Source: Kitasatospora sp. SolWspMP-SS2h (GTDB lineage Bacteria > Actinomycetota > Actinomycetes > Streptomycetales > Streptomycetaceae). From it: a DNA stretch of 64,000 nt. Made by a program: the position numbers and the translations under genes. Shown here one piece after another: positions 49,516-57,906 of the stretch. Location of the stretch: assembly GCF_003259315.1 (NCBI RefSeq), contig NZ_QLLT01000001.1:124001-188000 (forward strand). Reading direction: 5' to 3'. Below the pieces are notes generated by a model that saw only the letters and a program-made list of their open reading frames with translations, had not been told where the DNA came from and made no database searches. The stretch's first letter is position 1, and each line of letters opens with the position of its first letter.

Positions 49516-49529
49516 GGAGAGCGCTCTCC
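49516..49529. promoter_or_regulatory. Second, 14-bp GGAGAGCGCTCTCC palindrome
   Basis: A perfect 14-base palindrome sharing GAGAGCGCTCTC with the site at 49362, 154 bases away. The pair could support looping by a tetrameric LacI-type protein. It differs from the CebR site at 741 (TGGGAGCGCTCCC) in the outer bases. Confidence 0.65.
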
Positions 49530-49550
49530 AAGGTTTCCCGGCCGGAACGG

Positions 49551-49591
49551 CGTCGGCCCCCGAGACCGCGATCGGGTCTCGGGGGCCGACG
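49551..49591 (-). terminator. Strong terminator after the protease gene
   Basis: CGTCGGCCCCCGAGACC-N7 and its exact complement: perfect 17-base arms, 56 bases past the protease stop. Confidence 0.82.
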
Positions 49592-49646
49592 TGTGGGACG
49601 GGCCGGCCCGGCGGCGTCCTGCTTCCGCCGCCGGGGGCTACCGGGT

Positions 49647-51194
49647 TCAGCCGGTCTGGATCGCGGTGTCGTCGATCACGAAGCTGGTCTGCAGCGAGGA
49701 GTCCTCGACCGCGTTGAACTTCACCGTGACGCTCTGACCGGCGTAGGCCGACAGGTCGGCGGTCTTCTGCGCGTAGCCGGTGGCCTTGTTGAGGTTCGAG
49801 TACGAGGCCACCGTGGTGCCGTTCACCGTGACGGTCAGCTTGTCGTACGCGCTGGAGGTGGTGGTCTCCGCGGTGTCGACGTGCAGCCAGTAGCTCAGGG
49901 TCGCCTTGCAACCGGCCGGGATGGTGACGGTCTGCGAGAGGCTGTCGGTGTGGGCGGAGCCGTAGCCGTCCAGCCAGGCCTTCCAGGAGCCGCCGTGGGC
50001 GGCCTGCGAGCTGGAGTTGTCGACCACGCCGGAGGTGCCGGTCCACGGCGCGGCGCTACCGGTCTCGAAGCCGGGGTTGCCGAGCAGCTGGGCCGGGGTG
50101 CAGGAGCCCTGGGTGGCGGTGACCGTCCAGGAGAAGGTGGCGGAGGCGGTCTTGTTGGCCGCGTCCTTGACGGTGACGGTCACCGAGGAGCCGCCCGCGG
50201 CGGTGGGCGTCCCGCTGATCAGGCCGGTGGAGGCGTTGATCGACAGCCCGGCCGGCAGGCCGGTGGCCGAGTAGGTCAGCGGCGCGGTGCCGCCGCCGGC
50301 CGTGATCTGGAGGCTGACCGCGCCGCCGACCGCGGTGGACTGGTTGCCCGGGTTGGTCACCGACACGGCGGCGCCGGCCGGCTTGGTCAGCAGGCAGCCG
50401 CTGACGTTCAGGTCGATGACCCGGCCGGTGCCCAGGCAGGTGGTGAACCAGTAGGTCTCCTCACCGTAGCTCTGGCCCTTGGTGACGGTGGTGGTGCCGT
50501 CCGCGGCCACCTCGCACGGGTTGTTCAGGGTGCACGTCGCGCCGTCGTCGTTGCCGGTGTTGTTGATGCCGACGACCTTCCGGCTGGCGGCGTCGACGAT
50601 CGGCGAACCGGACGTGCCGTGCGTGGTGTTGCACCCGGCGCTGTAGCGCAGCGAGTCGTGCCAGGTCCACTGGTCCTCGCGCAGGGTCGGGACGAACCCG
50701 TTGATCGAGCAGTTCCACACCTGCTTCCAGTACGAGGAGGGTATGTACATCGAGGAGCCGTCGACCGGGTGGGTGTCGCTGATCGTCAGCGCCGTCGCCC
50801 CGTATTTGGAGGTGATCGAGGCGAAGGTGTCGGTGAGCTGGTAGAGCGCGACGTCGGTGCCGGTCATCGTCGCGTACAGCACCTTGTCCGCCTGGACGGT
50901 GCCGAGCGAGGTGCCGGCGGAGTTGAGCAGCGTGCCGCTGCGGCTGGCGCTCGTGTTCTGGATGACCTGACCCGCCGTCGGCATGGTCGGCAGGCAGTGG
51001 CCGTTGGTCAGCATCAGCGCCCGGTCGGTCTCCACCGAGCTCGGGTAACGGACCAGCGAGGCGGAGCAGTTGCTCAGCGCGATGGTGGAGGTCAGATCGC
51101 CCGCCTGAACGGCCTGCGCGGGAGCGGCACCGAAGGTCAGGGCGCCCGCGACGACCGTGCCCGCGCCCAGCGCGGCGGCGAATCTCTTGAACAT
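49647..51194 (-). CDS. Secreted trypsin-like serine protease with Ig-like and C-terminal binding domains
   Basis: A 515-residue secreted S1-type protease. Signal peptide to AQA (about 28). Triad: His in LTNGHCLP (near 66), Asp in GTDVALYQL (near 114) and Ser in GTSGSPI (near 195). A putative Ig domain (about 275-360, GTAPLTYSATGLPAGLSIN) and a beta-sandwich binding domain (about 370-515, NPGFETGSAAPWTGTSG...FVIDDTAIQTG) follow. No pro-region is evident. Such proteins degrade extracellular protein in Streptomyces. ATG at 51194 with AAGGAGAG upstream. Monocistronic. Confidence 0.92.
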   Translation of the reverse strand: MFKRFAAALGAGTVVAGALTFGAAPAQAVQAGDLTSTIALSNCSASLVRYPSSVETDRALMLTNGHCLPTMPTAGQVIQNTSASRSGTLLNSAGTSLGTVQADKVLYATMTGTDVALYQLTDTFASITSKYGATALTISDTHPVDGSSMYIPSSYWKQVWNCSINGFVPTLREDQWTWHDSLRYSAGCNTTHGTSGSPIVDAASRKVVGINNTGNDDGATCTLNNPCEVAADGTTTVTKGQSYGEETYWFTTCLGTGRVIDLNVSGCLLTKPAGAAVSVTNPGNQSTAVGGAVSLQITAGGGTAPLTYSATGLPAGLSINASTGLISGTPTAAGGSSVTVTVKDAANKTASATFSWTVTATQGSCTPAQLLGNPGFETGSAAPWTGTSGVVDNSSSQAAHGGSWKAWLDGYGSAHTDSLSQTVTIPAGCKATLSYWLHVDTAETTTSSAYDKLTVTVNGTTVASYSNLNKATGYAQKTADLSAYAGQSVTVKFNAVEDSSLQTSFVIDDTAIQTG

Positions 51195-51370
51195 GGCTCT
51201 CCTTGTGGGGGATTGCAGACGTGCGACCGGTCGGCGCACGCCCGCGCCGCACGAAAATGCCATGCCCGCTTCAACTTGGTCAACCGTGCCGGCGGAACCC
51301 GCGGCCGAAATCGCCCCCGACCGCTCCGGCCGGTCACCCGGCCCGCCCGGCCCGCGCGGCCATCCGGCCG

Positions 51371-51413
51371 GTGCGGTCATCCGGCCCGTGCGGTCACCGG
51401 GCCCGTGCGGTCA
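51371..51413. repeat. Three 17-bp repeats across the P450 stop codon
   Basis: GTGCGGTCA recurs at 51371, 51388 and 51405 (17-base steps, with GGCCC-like filler). TCA of the last copy (51411-51413) is the P450 stop codon on the minus strand. The other copies extend the stop-codon word into the 3' flank. Confidence 0.8.
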
Positions 51414-52610
51414 CCAGGCGACCGGGAGTCGCTCGACGCCGTAGACCGTCGAGCCCCGGCGGAACCGGAGGGCCGTTTCGGGGACGGCGAGCCGCAGGGC
51501 GGGGAAGCGGCGCAGCAGGGCCGGCAGGGCGATCCTCAGCTCCAGCCGGGCCAGTTGCTGGCCCAGGCACTGGTGGACGCCGAAGCCGAAGGAGAGTTGG
51601 GCGACCGGGCGGCGGTGGACGTCGAGTTCGTCGGGGCGTTCGGGGACGAGGGCGGGGTCGCGGTTCGCGGTCAGCGGGGAGAGCAGCACGTGCTCGCCGG
51701 CGGCGATCCACTGGCCGTTGACCTCGACGTCAGTCACGGCGGTGCGCAGCAGCGGGGCGGGGATGGCGAGGTGGCGCAGGAGTTCCTCGACGGCCGGGCC
51801 GGTGGTCGCGGGGTCGTCGCGGAGGGCGGCGAGCTGGTCGGGGTGGCGGAGCAGGGCCAGCACGCTCAGGGCGAGCATGGTCGCCGTGGTCTCGTGTCCG
51901 CCGACCAGGAGGGTGGTGCCGAATCCGACGAGTTCGTCGTCGGTGAGTTCGGCGCCGTGCTGCCGCACCACCGCGCCCAGCACGCCGTGGCCCGGGGCGG
52001 CCCGGTGGCGGGCGACGGTGTCGGCCATGGCGGCGTTCAGTTCGGCCGACGCGGCCACCAGCCGGTCGGCTCCGGCCGTCCCGTCCATGATCACCTGTGC
52101 GCAGCGCTGGAACACCGACCGCGTCCCGTACGGGACGTCGAGCAGTTCGCAGATCACCAGGGAGGGGACGGGCAGGGCGAACGCCTCGACCAGGTCGACG
52201 ACGGGGCCGTGCGCGGCCATCGCGTCGAGGTGGGCGGCGACCGTCTCCCGGATCGCCGGCCGCAGCCGTTCGACCTGGCGGACGGTGAAGCTGCCGGTGA
52301 GCATGCGGCGCAGGCGGGCGTGTTCCGGTCCGCTGTAGGCGGGCAGGAAGCCGGGGTGGTTGAACAGGGTGCGCGGCAGTTCCGGGTCGATGCCGTCGCC
52401 CGTCACCAGGCGTTCGTCGGCGAAGGCGGCCCGGACGTCCTCGTACCGGGTGAGGACGGCGGCCTCGATCTCCCCGCGCACCGGGTGGACGACGCGCAGG
52501 CGCGGCAGGCCGCTCTCCCCGCGCAGGCGCAGCAGGCCGGGTGACGGGTCGAAGGGGCAGCGGGGGTCCCGTTCGGAGGCCACGAAGGAGGCCGGGCGGT
52601 GGTCGGACAC
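51411..52610 (-). CDS. Cytochrome P450 (bacterial class I)
   Basis: A 399-residue P450. The I-helix oxygen motif is GGHETTA (near 238), ExxR is EELLRHL (near 280) and the haem loop is FGFGVHQCLGQ with the Cys ligand near 346. Overall it resembles CYP105/CYP107-type enzymes that hydroxylate secondary metabolites. Third gene of a P450 - terpene synthase - P450 operon, so a likely late oxidase of the terpene. GTG at 52610 with GAGGAG upstream. It needs an external ferredoxin; none is in the operon. Confidence 0.93.
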   Translation of the reverse strand: MSDHRPASFVASERDPRCPFDPSPGLLRLRGESGLPRLRVVHPVRGEIEAAVLTRYEDVRAAFADERLVTGDGIDPELPRTLFNHPGFLPAYSGPEHARLRRMLTGSFTVRQVERLRPAIRETVAAHLDAMAAHGPVVDLVEAFALPVPSLVICELLDVPYGTRSVFQRCAQVIMDGTAGADRLVAASAELNAAMADTVARHRAAPGHGVLGAVVRQHGAELTDDELVGFGTTLLVGGHETTATMLALSVLALLRHPDQLAALRDDPATTGPAVEELLRHLAIPAPLLRTAVTDVEVNGQWIAAGEHVLLSPLTANRDPALVPERPDELDVHRRPVAQLSFGFGVHQCLGQQLARLELRIALPALLRRFPALRLAVPETALRFRRGSTVYGVERLPVAW

Positions 52611-52698
52611 GGTGCGTGCTCCTCGGTGGGGTCGGCCCCGGGAGGGGCGAGGCTCGTCGTGCTGGCGGGTGCCCGCGCCACCCGTCGTGCCACCCGTG

Positions 52699-53688
52699 CT
52701 AGCCGTGGTAGCGGGTGGAGGCGTGGTGCCAGTCGTGGGCGCCGCGGACGGTGGTCTGCAGCGCCTCGGTGCAGTAGCGGCGCAGCAGTTCGCGTTCGGC
52801 CGGGTCGAGGTGGCTGGTCGCCGCCGGGTCGAGCAGGGCGCGTTGGGCGGCGGTGAAGAGGTCCAGCGCCTCGGCGCGGCGGCGGCGGGTGCGCGCCAGG
52901 GCCTCCGGCCGGGAGAGGCCGTGTTCGCGCTCCAGGCAGAGCACGAGGTTGTTCGGCTCCCCCAGGGCCGCGTCCTTCTCCAGCGAGACGAGGTCGTTGT
53001 CGCAGATGACGAACGTCTTGGTCATCTCGCGCATGACCGACAGGTGCGGCAGCGTGTACAGGTGGTCCGGCAGGACGCAGGAGGAGAGCCGCTCGGCGAG
53101 GTCGATGACCGGTGCCACGCCGATGGTGTGGCGCCGCACCCGCAGGTAGGTGCCCAGCGGCATCGGGACGCCGTCCCGGCGGCTGTGCGCCTCGTGGACG
53201 TGGTGGTCGAGGTAGGAGGACCAGTGGGCGGCCGACCTGCGGCGCCAGTCCTCGGGCATGCCCCGGCAGCTGCGCCGCCGCATGTCGGCGAAGGCGGCGG
53301 CCAGCGGCAGCGGGGACGCCTCGCCGGTGACGCCCTCCTTGACCAGTCCGACCAGGTGCCGGACCCGGTCGGGCGACCGGCCCCACCGCTCGTCGAGGGC
53401 GTCGTCGAACAGGAAGTACCAGCTCTGCTGGTCGACGCCCAGGTCCAGTTCGGCCCCGGTCGCGTTCGGGTAGAACATGGCCGCGATCAGCGGGAACTGG
53501 CCCTTGAGGTGGTGGGACTCCTCCGCTTGCGAGGCGAGGAACCCGAAGGACTTCGGCCAGCCGAGGTGGCGGTCGTGGGCGGCGCGCAGGTCGGGGCTGG
53601 TCCGGCCGGGGAAGGGGAGGGCGAGGGGCGCCGGGGCCGGGCGCCGGGGGGCGTCGGCGGGCGCGGTCGTCTCTGCCGTCGGTGTCAT
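52699..53688 (-). CDS. Class I terpene synthase
   Basis: A 329-residue bacterial terpene cyclase that ionises a prenyl diphosphate. Aspartate-rich motif DDALD at 95-99 (after WYFLF), pyrophosphate-sensor Arg185, NSE triad N231DLVSLEKD and the C-terminal Arg-Tyr (STRYHG) are all present with normal spacing, so it should be active. The product cannot be told; size and motifs fit a sesquiterpene cyclase, and a diterpene cyclase is not excluded as no prenyltransferase is adjacent. Flanked by two P450 genes on the same strand (35 and 88 bases apart). ATG at 53688. Confidence 0.93.
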   Translation of the reverse strand: MTPTAETTAPADAPRRPAPAPLALPFPGRTSPDLRAAHDRHLGWPKSFGFLASQAEESHHLKGQFPLIAAMFYPNATGAELDLGVDQQSWYFLFDDALDERWGRSPDRVRHLVGLVKEGVTGEASPLPLAAAFADMRRRSCRGMPEDWRRRSAAHWSSYLDHHVHEAHSRRDGVPMPLGTYLRVRRHTIGVAPVIDLAERLSSCVLPDHLYTLPHLSVMREMTKTFVICDNDLVSLEKDAALGEPNNLVLCLEREHGLSRPEALARTRRRRAEALDLFTAAQRALLDPAATSHLDPAERELLRRYCTEALQTTVRGAHDWHHASTRYHG

Positions 53689-53723
53689 GGTGGGGCGCGC
53701 CTCCGGGAGCGTGGGGGGTGGGT

Positions 53724-55082
53724 TCAGCGGGTCGGCCAGGGCGAGACGCGCATGGGCAGCGCGTCGGGCCGGATCAGCGCCTGGACCACCGGCCGGACCC
53801 GGTGCCCCCGGACCGGGTGCGGACGCCAGCGGGAGACGATCGAGCGGAGGACGACCAGCATCTCGGTCATCGCGAAGTGGTCCCCGATGCACTTCCGGCT
53901 GCCCAGGGCGAACGGCACGTAGGCGCCCGGCGGGAGGTCCTTCTCGGGGCGGTCGAGCCACCGGTCCGGGTCGAACCGCAGGGGGTCGGGGAAGTGCGCG
54001 GGGTCCCGGTGCATCGTCACCGCGCTGTAGATCAGCTCGGCGCCCGCGGGGAGTTCGACGCCGCGGACCCGCACCGGTTCCAGGGCCCGCCGCATGAGGA
54101 TCCAGCTGGGCTGGTGCAGCCGGAGCACCTCCCGCAGGAAGCGGTCGGTGAAGGGGAGCGCGGCGGCGCCGGGGAGGGCGTCGGCGGGCAGCGCGTCGCA
54201 CTCCGCCTTGATCCGGTCGGTGATGTCCGGATGCCGGCCGAGTTCGTGGAGCGCCCAGGCCAGCGTGGTGGAGGTGGTCTCGGCACCGGCCATCAGCAGG
54301 GACAGCAGTTCGTCGCGGGCCTCCGTGTCGGTCATCCCGTCCGGGTTGCCGGGGGTCGGGGCGAACATGGCCGACAGCAGGTCGCCGTGGCCGGCGGGGT
54401 CCTGCCGGGCCTGCCGGACGGCGGTGTCGGCGAGTTCGCGCAGCGCGGCGGCCGCGGCCAGGTACCTGCGGTGCCCGAGCACGGGCGAGGCCGCGATCCG
54501 CGCGGGCAGGACGGTGCCCACGAAGACCCCGCGCATCACCGTGGTCAGGTGTTCGGCCACCCGCTCCCCGAGCGCGGCCACCGCGGCGGCGCCGTCCGGG
54601 CGTTCGGCGCTGAACAGGGTGGCGACCAGCATGGCCGTCATCATCCGGCGCAGCACCAGGTCCATGGCGATCACCTCGCCCGGCCGCCAGGCCGCCACCT
54701 GTTCCTGCGCGATGCCCGCCATCGTGCCGACGCACGCGGCGATGCTTTCGCGGCGGAAGGCGGGTTGGAGCGCCCGCCGCTGGCGCCGGTGGAGGTCCCG
54801 CTCGGAGGTGATGATGCCGTTGCCGATGAAGGGGCGCGCGACGTCGAACAGCAGCCCTTTGCCGAACTTCCGGCCCTGCGTCACCATGACCTCGTGGACC
54901 GCCTCGGGCGAGTTCAGGACGAACACCGGCCGGTTGCCGAGGAAGATCCTGACGATGTCGCCCTGGCCCCGGACCGACTGCAGGAACTCCACCCGTCGGA
55001 CGGCCAGGTGCGGCAGGTGCCCGAGCAGCGGCAGCCGGCCCGACGCGACGGGCGCCACCGCCGGAGGAGCAGCGGAACGCAC
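53724..55082 (-). CDS. Cytochrome P450 (CYP170/CYP4-like type)
   Basis: A 452-residue P450 of the longer type. An N-terminal Pro-rich lead (GRLPLLGHLPHLA), I-helix AGAETTSTTLAW (near 265), ExxR LREVLRLH, PERF-type FDPDRW and haem loop FALGSRKCIGD with Cys near 398. It resembles the P450s next to sesquiterpene cyclases, such as the albaflavenone CYP170. First gene of the terpene operon and probably the first oxidase. GTG at 55082 with GGGAGG nine bases upstream. Confidence 0.93.
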   Translation of the reverse strand: MRSAAPPAVAPVASGRLPLLGHLPHLAVRRVEFLQSVRGQGDIVRIFLGNRPVFVLNSPEAVHEVMVTQGRKFGKGLLFDVARPFIGNGIITSERDLHRRQRRALQPAFRRESIAACVGTMAGIAQEQVAAWRPGEVIAMDLVLRRMMTAMLVATLFSAERPDGAAAVAALGERVAEHLTTVMRGVFVGTVLPARIAASPVLGHRRYLAAAAALRELADTAVRQARQDPAGHGDLLSAMFAPTPGNPDGMTDTEARDELLSLLMAGAETTSTTLAWALHELGRHPDITDRIKAECDALPADALPGAAALPFTDRFLREVLRLHQPSWILMRRALEPVRVRGVELPAGAELIYSAVTMHRDPAHFPDPLRFDPDRWLDRPEKDLPPGAYVPFALGSRKCIGDHFAMTEMLVVLRSIVSRWRPHPVRGHRVRPVVQALIRPDALPMRVSPWPTR

Positions 55083-55406
55083 GGTCTCACACCTCCCTGG
55101 AGTGCGGGTCGGAAGTCGCTCTGCTCCGGGTGTCCCCCTGCGTCCGACGCGGCTTGAGCATGTCCCGTCATCTGCGGAGAGGTCAAGCGCCTGGCCGAAA
55201 ACGCACCCCCGGACCGCACGACGACCCCTACGCCTTCTCCTTCTCCGGCCTCAAGACCGCCGCCGCCCCCCTCGACCTCTCCATCGACCCCTCCGCCCCA
55301 CCGGAGCACGCCGCCCTCACCCCCCGCCCCCGGCAGACCGCATGACACCGCACCAGGTCGTCGGACCGGTTTGACCATCCGCGGAGCGCCGTGGGGATAC
55401 TCCCCC
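55083..55406. other. 324-base gap between the terpene operon and guanine deaminase
   Basis: Holds the promoters for the divergent P450 and guaD genes and a remnant that looks like tsaD at 55217. No complete gene. Confidence 0.55.
55217..55263 (+). pseudogene. Small fragment resembling tsaD
   Basis: The plus frame here encodes DPYAFSFSGLKTA, the near-invariant core of TsaD (the t6A tRNA modification enzyme). Only about 15 residues match; the surrounding frame (to a stop at 55345) does not. Too short to be a gene; a transposed or decayed piece is the best reading, chance is possible. Confidence 0.4.
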
Positions 55407-56759
55407 ATGGCAACGGCAACCGGAGCACGGGGCACGACGGCGGTACGCGGGCGGATGGTCTGGTTCCGGGCTGACCCGTTCCTGACCGACCGGGCGGAGT
55501 CCTTCGTCCACGAGCCCGACGGCCTGCTGATCTGCGAGGACGGCAGGATCACCGCGATCGGCGACCACACCGCGCTGCGCGACCGGCTCCCCGCGGGCAC
55601 CACCCCGGTGCACTACCCGGACCACGTGATCAGCGCCGGGTTCGTCGACACCCACGTCCACTATGCGCAGACCGGCGTCATCGCCGCGTTCGGCTCGCGA
55701 CTGGACGACTGGCTGGACCGCTACGCCTTCGCCGAGGAACGGCGCTTCGCCGACGCCCGGTACGCCGCGGACACGGCCGCCGCGTTCTGCGACGAGCTGC
55801 TGCGCAACGGCACCACCACCGCGCTGGCCTTCTGCACGGTCCACCCGCAGTCGGTGGACGCCCTGTTCGCCGAGGCGTCCCGGCGCGACCTGCGGATCGC
55901 GGCGGGGAAGGTGCTGATGGACCGGGACGCCCCCGCCGCGCTGCTGGACACCGCCCGGCGCGGCTACGACGACTCCAAGGCACTGATCGAGCGCTGGCAC
56001 GGCAGGGGCCGCAACCTCTACGCGATCACCCCGCGCTTCGCCCCCACCAGCACCCCCGAACAGCTGGAGGCGGCCGGGGCCCTGTGGCGGGAGCACCCGG
56101 GGACGCTGGTGCACACGCACGTCTCGGAGAACACCGACGAGGTCTCCCGCGTCCGCTCGCTGTTCCCGGAGCGGAGCGGCTACCTGGACGTCTACGACCA
56201 CCACGGGCTGCTCGGCCCGCGCGCGGTGCTCGCCCACGGCGTCCACCTGACCGGGCGGGAGCGGGCCCGCTGCTCCGAGACCGGGACGGCGCTCGCGCAC
56301 TGCCCCACGTCCAACCTGTTCCTCGGCAGCGGCCTGTTCCGCGTCCGCGCCGCCAAGGACCCGGCCCGGCCGGTGCGGCTCGGCCTGGGCACGGACGTCG
56401 GCGCGGGGACGAGCTTCTCGATGCTGGCGACCATGAACGAGGCCCACAAGGTCGCCAAGCTCACCGGCTACCCGCTGGACGCGGTCGAGGCGTTCCACCT
56501 CGCCACCCGCGGCGGCGCGCAGGCGATGGGCCTGGAGGGGACGGTCGGCTCGCTGGAACCCGGCCACGAGGCCGACTTCGTGGTGCTGGACCCGAAGGCC
56601 ACCCCGCTGCTGGCCCGGCGCACCGCCCGGGCCGAGGACGTCGAGGAACTGCTCTTCGTGCTCGCCGTACTGGGCGACGACCGGGCCGTCCGCGCCACCT
56701 ACGTCGCCGGCGCCCTCGTCTACGACCGCGACGCACCGCCGAGGGCCGCCGCGCCCTGA
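55407..56759 (+). CDS. guaD: Guanine deaminase
   Basis: A 450-residue amidohydrolase that turns guanine into xanthine. Zinc ligands: His pair in DTHVHYAQTG (near 83), His in VHTHVSEN (near 235), His in LAHGVHLTG (near 270) and Asp in GLGTDVGAGTSFSM (near 325). The PHHP-type substrate loop and CPTSNLFLGSGLF are specific for guanine deaminase. ATG at 55407 is taken; a TTG further upstream lacks support. Purine salvage or catabolism; no other purine gene is adjacent. Confidence 0.92.
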   Translation: MATATGARGTTAVRGRMVWFRADPFLTDRAESFVHEPDGLLICEDGRITAIGDHTALRDRLPAGTTPVHYPDHVISAGFVDTHVHYAQTGVIAAFGSRLDDWLDRYAFAEERRFADARYAADTAAAFCDELLRNGTTTALAFCTVHPQSVDALFAEASRRDLRIAAGKVLMDRDAPAALLDTARRGYDDSKALIERWHGRGRNLYAITPRFAPTSTPEQLEAAGALWREHPGTLVHTHVSENTDEVSRVRSLFPERSGYLDVYDHHGLLGPRAVLAHGVHLTGRERARCSETGTALAHCPTSNLFLGSGLFRVRAAKDPARPVRLGLGTDVGAGTSFSMLATMNEAHKVAKLTGYPLDAVEAFHLATRGGAQAMGLEGTVGSLEPGHEADFVVLDPKATPLLARRTARAEDVEELLFVLAVLGDDRAVRATYVAGALVYDRDAPPRAAAP

Positions 56760-56816
56760 TCCCCCTTCCGCCGCCGCGCCTCCGCCGCGAGCCGGTCCGG
56801 CGGTCGAGCTATCGGG

Positions 56817-57824
56817 CTATCGGGAGAGGAGCGCGCGGACCGCGTCCTCGACCGGGCCGTGCGTGGCGACCGGCCCGCCGTCGGCGCCCAGTGCGCCGAG
56901 GGCCGGGGCGATGGTGACGCCCTCCTCGAACAGTTCGATCAGGCGCGGGTCGATGTAGGAGGCCCGGCAGACGGCCGGGGTGTTGCCCAGGTAGCCGGCC
57001 ACCTCCCGGACCACCCGCGTCACCGCCCGCCGCCGGGCCGCCTCGGACCTCGCGGCCGCCGGCCGCGAGACGGCGAGCCCGACCGCGGCCAGGACGGTGG
57101 CGTTCCAGGTCCGGAAGTCCTTGGCGGTGAGGTCGCTCCCGCCGGTCTCGCGCAGGTACGCGTTGAGGTCGCTCCCGTGCACCTCGTGCCACGAGCGGCC
57201 CTCCCGGTGGACCAGGAGCCGCTCGCCCGGGTACCGGCTGCGCAGCAGGGACCGGACCACGGCGTGGGTCGGCGGGTCGGCGAGGGCCGCGATCCGCCGT
57301 TGGCCGGACTTGGCCGGGTAGTCGAAGCGGACCTCGCCGCGGGCCAGGGTGACGTGCGAGCGCAGGACGGTGGTCAGGCCGTAGGAACCGTTCTCCCGGG
57401 CGTAGGCGTCGGAGCCGATCCGGAAGAGTCCGAGGTCCAGCAGGCGGGTCGCGCACGCCAGCACCCGTTCGCGGCCCAGTCCGCGCGCCGCGAGGTCCCG
57501 CTCGACGGCGGCCCGCAGCTTCGGGAGGGCCGCCGACGCCGCCACGACGTGCTCGTGCTTGGCCTCGTCCCGCCGGGCCCGGAACGCCGGGTGGTAGAGG
57601 TACTGGCGGCGGCCGGCCGCGTCGGTGCCGACGGCCTGGAGGTGCCCGTTGGGGTACGGGCAGATCCACACCTCGGTCCAGGCGGGCGGCACCGCCAGCG
57701 CCTTGAGGCGGGTTCGCTCCCCGTCGCCCACCGGGCGGCCGTCCGGGGCGAGGTACCGGAAGCCCCGGCCGTGCCGCACCCGCCGGTACCCCGGCCGGTG
57801 GGGGTCGCTGGTTCTCAGGCGCAC
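56817..57824 (-). CDS. DNA topoisomerase IB
   Basis: A 335-residue poxvirus-type topoisomerase IB that nicks and reseals one strand to relax supercoils. Catalytic residues: the first Arg region GSDAYARENGSYGLTTVLRSHV, Lys in FDYPAKSGQRR, the Arg in TAKDFRTWNAT (near 230) and the attacking Tyr in CRASYIDPRLIE (near 290). An N-terminal GFRYLAPDGRPV clamp domain is intact. GTG at 57824 with GGAAGGAC upstream. Known in bacteria mainly from large soil genomes. Standing alone on the minus strand downstream of the repeat array. Confidence 0.93.
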   Translation of the reverse strand: MRLRTSDPHRPGYRRVRHGRGFRYLAPDGRPVGDGERTRLKALAVPPAWTEVWICPYPNGHLQAVGTDAAGRRQYLYHPAFRARRDEAKHEHVVAASAALPKLRAAVERDLAARGLGRERVLACATRLLDLGLFRIGSDAYARENGSYGLTTVLRSHVTLARGEVRFDYPAKSGQRRIAALADPPTHAVVRSLLRSRYPGERLLVHREGRSWHEVHGSDLNAYLRETGGSDLTAKDFRTWNATVLAAVGLAVSRPAAARSEAARRRAVTRVVREVAGYLGNTPAVCRASYIDPRLIELFEEGVTIAPALGALGADGGPVATHGPVEDAVRALLSR

Positions 57825-57906
57825 GGTCGGGGTCCTTCCGTCACGGTCGCGGCTCCGCAGGTCTGCGGCTCCGCGGCTCCGCGGGTCTGGGGGTCTGCGG
57901 GTCTGC

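Larger units (their letters stand above)
49289..49646. other. 358-base gap between GH3 and protease genes
   Basis: No gene. It holds the GH3 promoter, two GAGAGCGCTCTC palindromes and the protease terminator, all listed separately. A few short open frames here have no ribosome site. Confidence 0.6.

Noticed and set aside
51411..55082. Assignment as the albaflavenone cluster
   Set aside because: The cyclase motifs (DDALD) and the presence of a second P450 type do not match the epi-isozizaene synthase/CYP170 pair as I know it.
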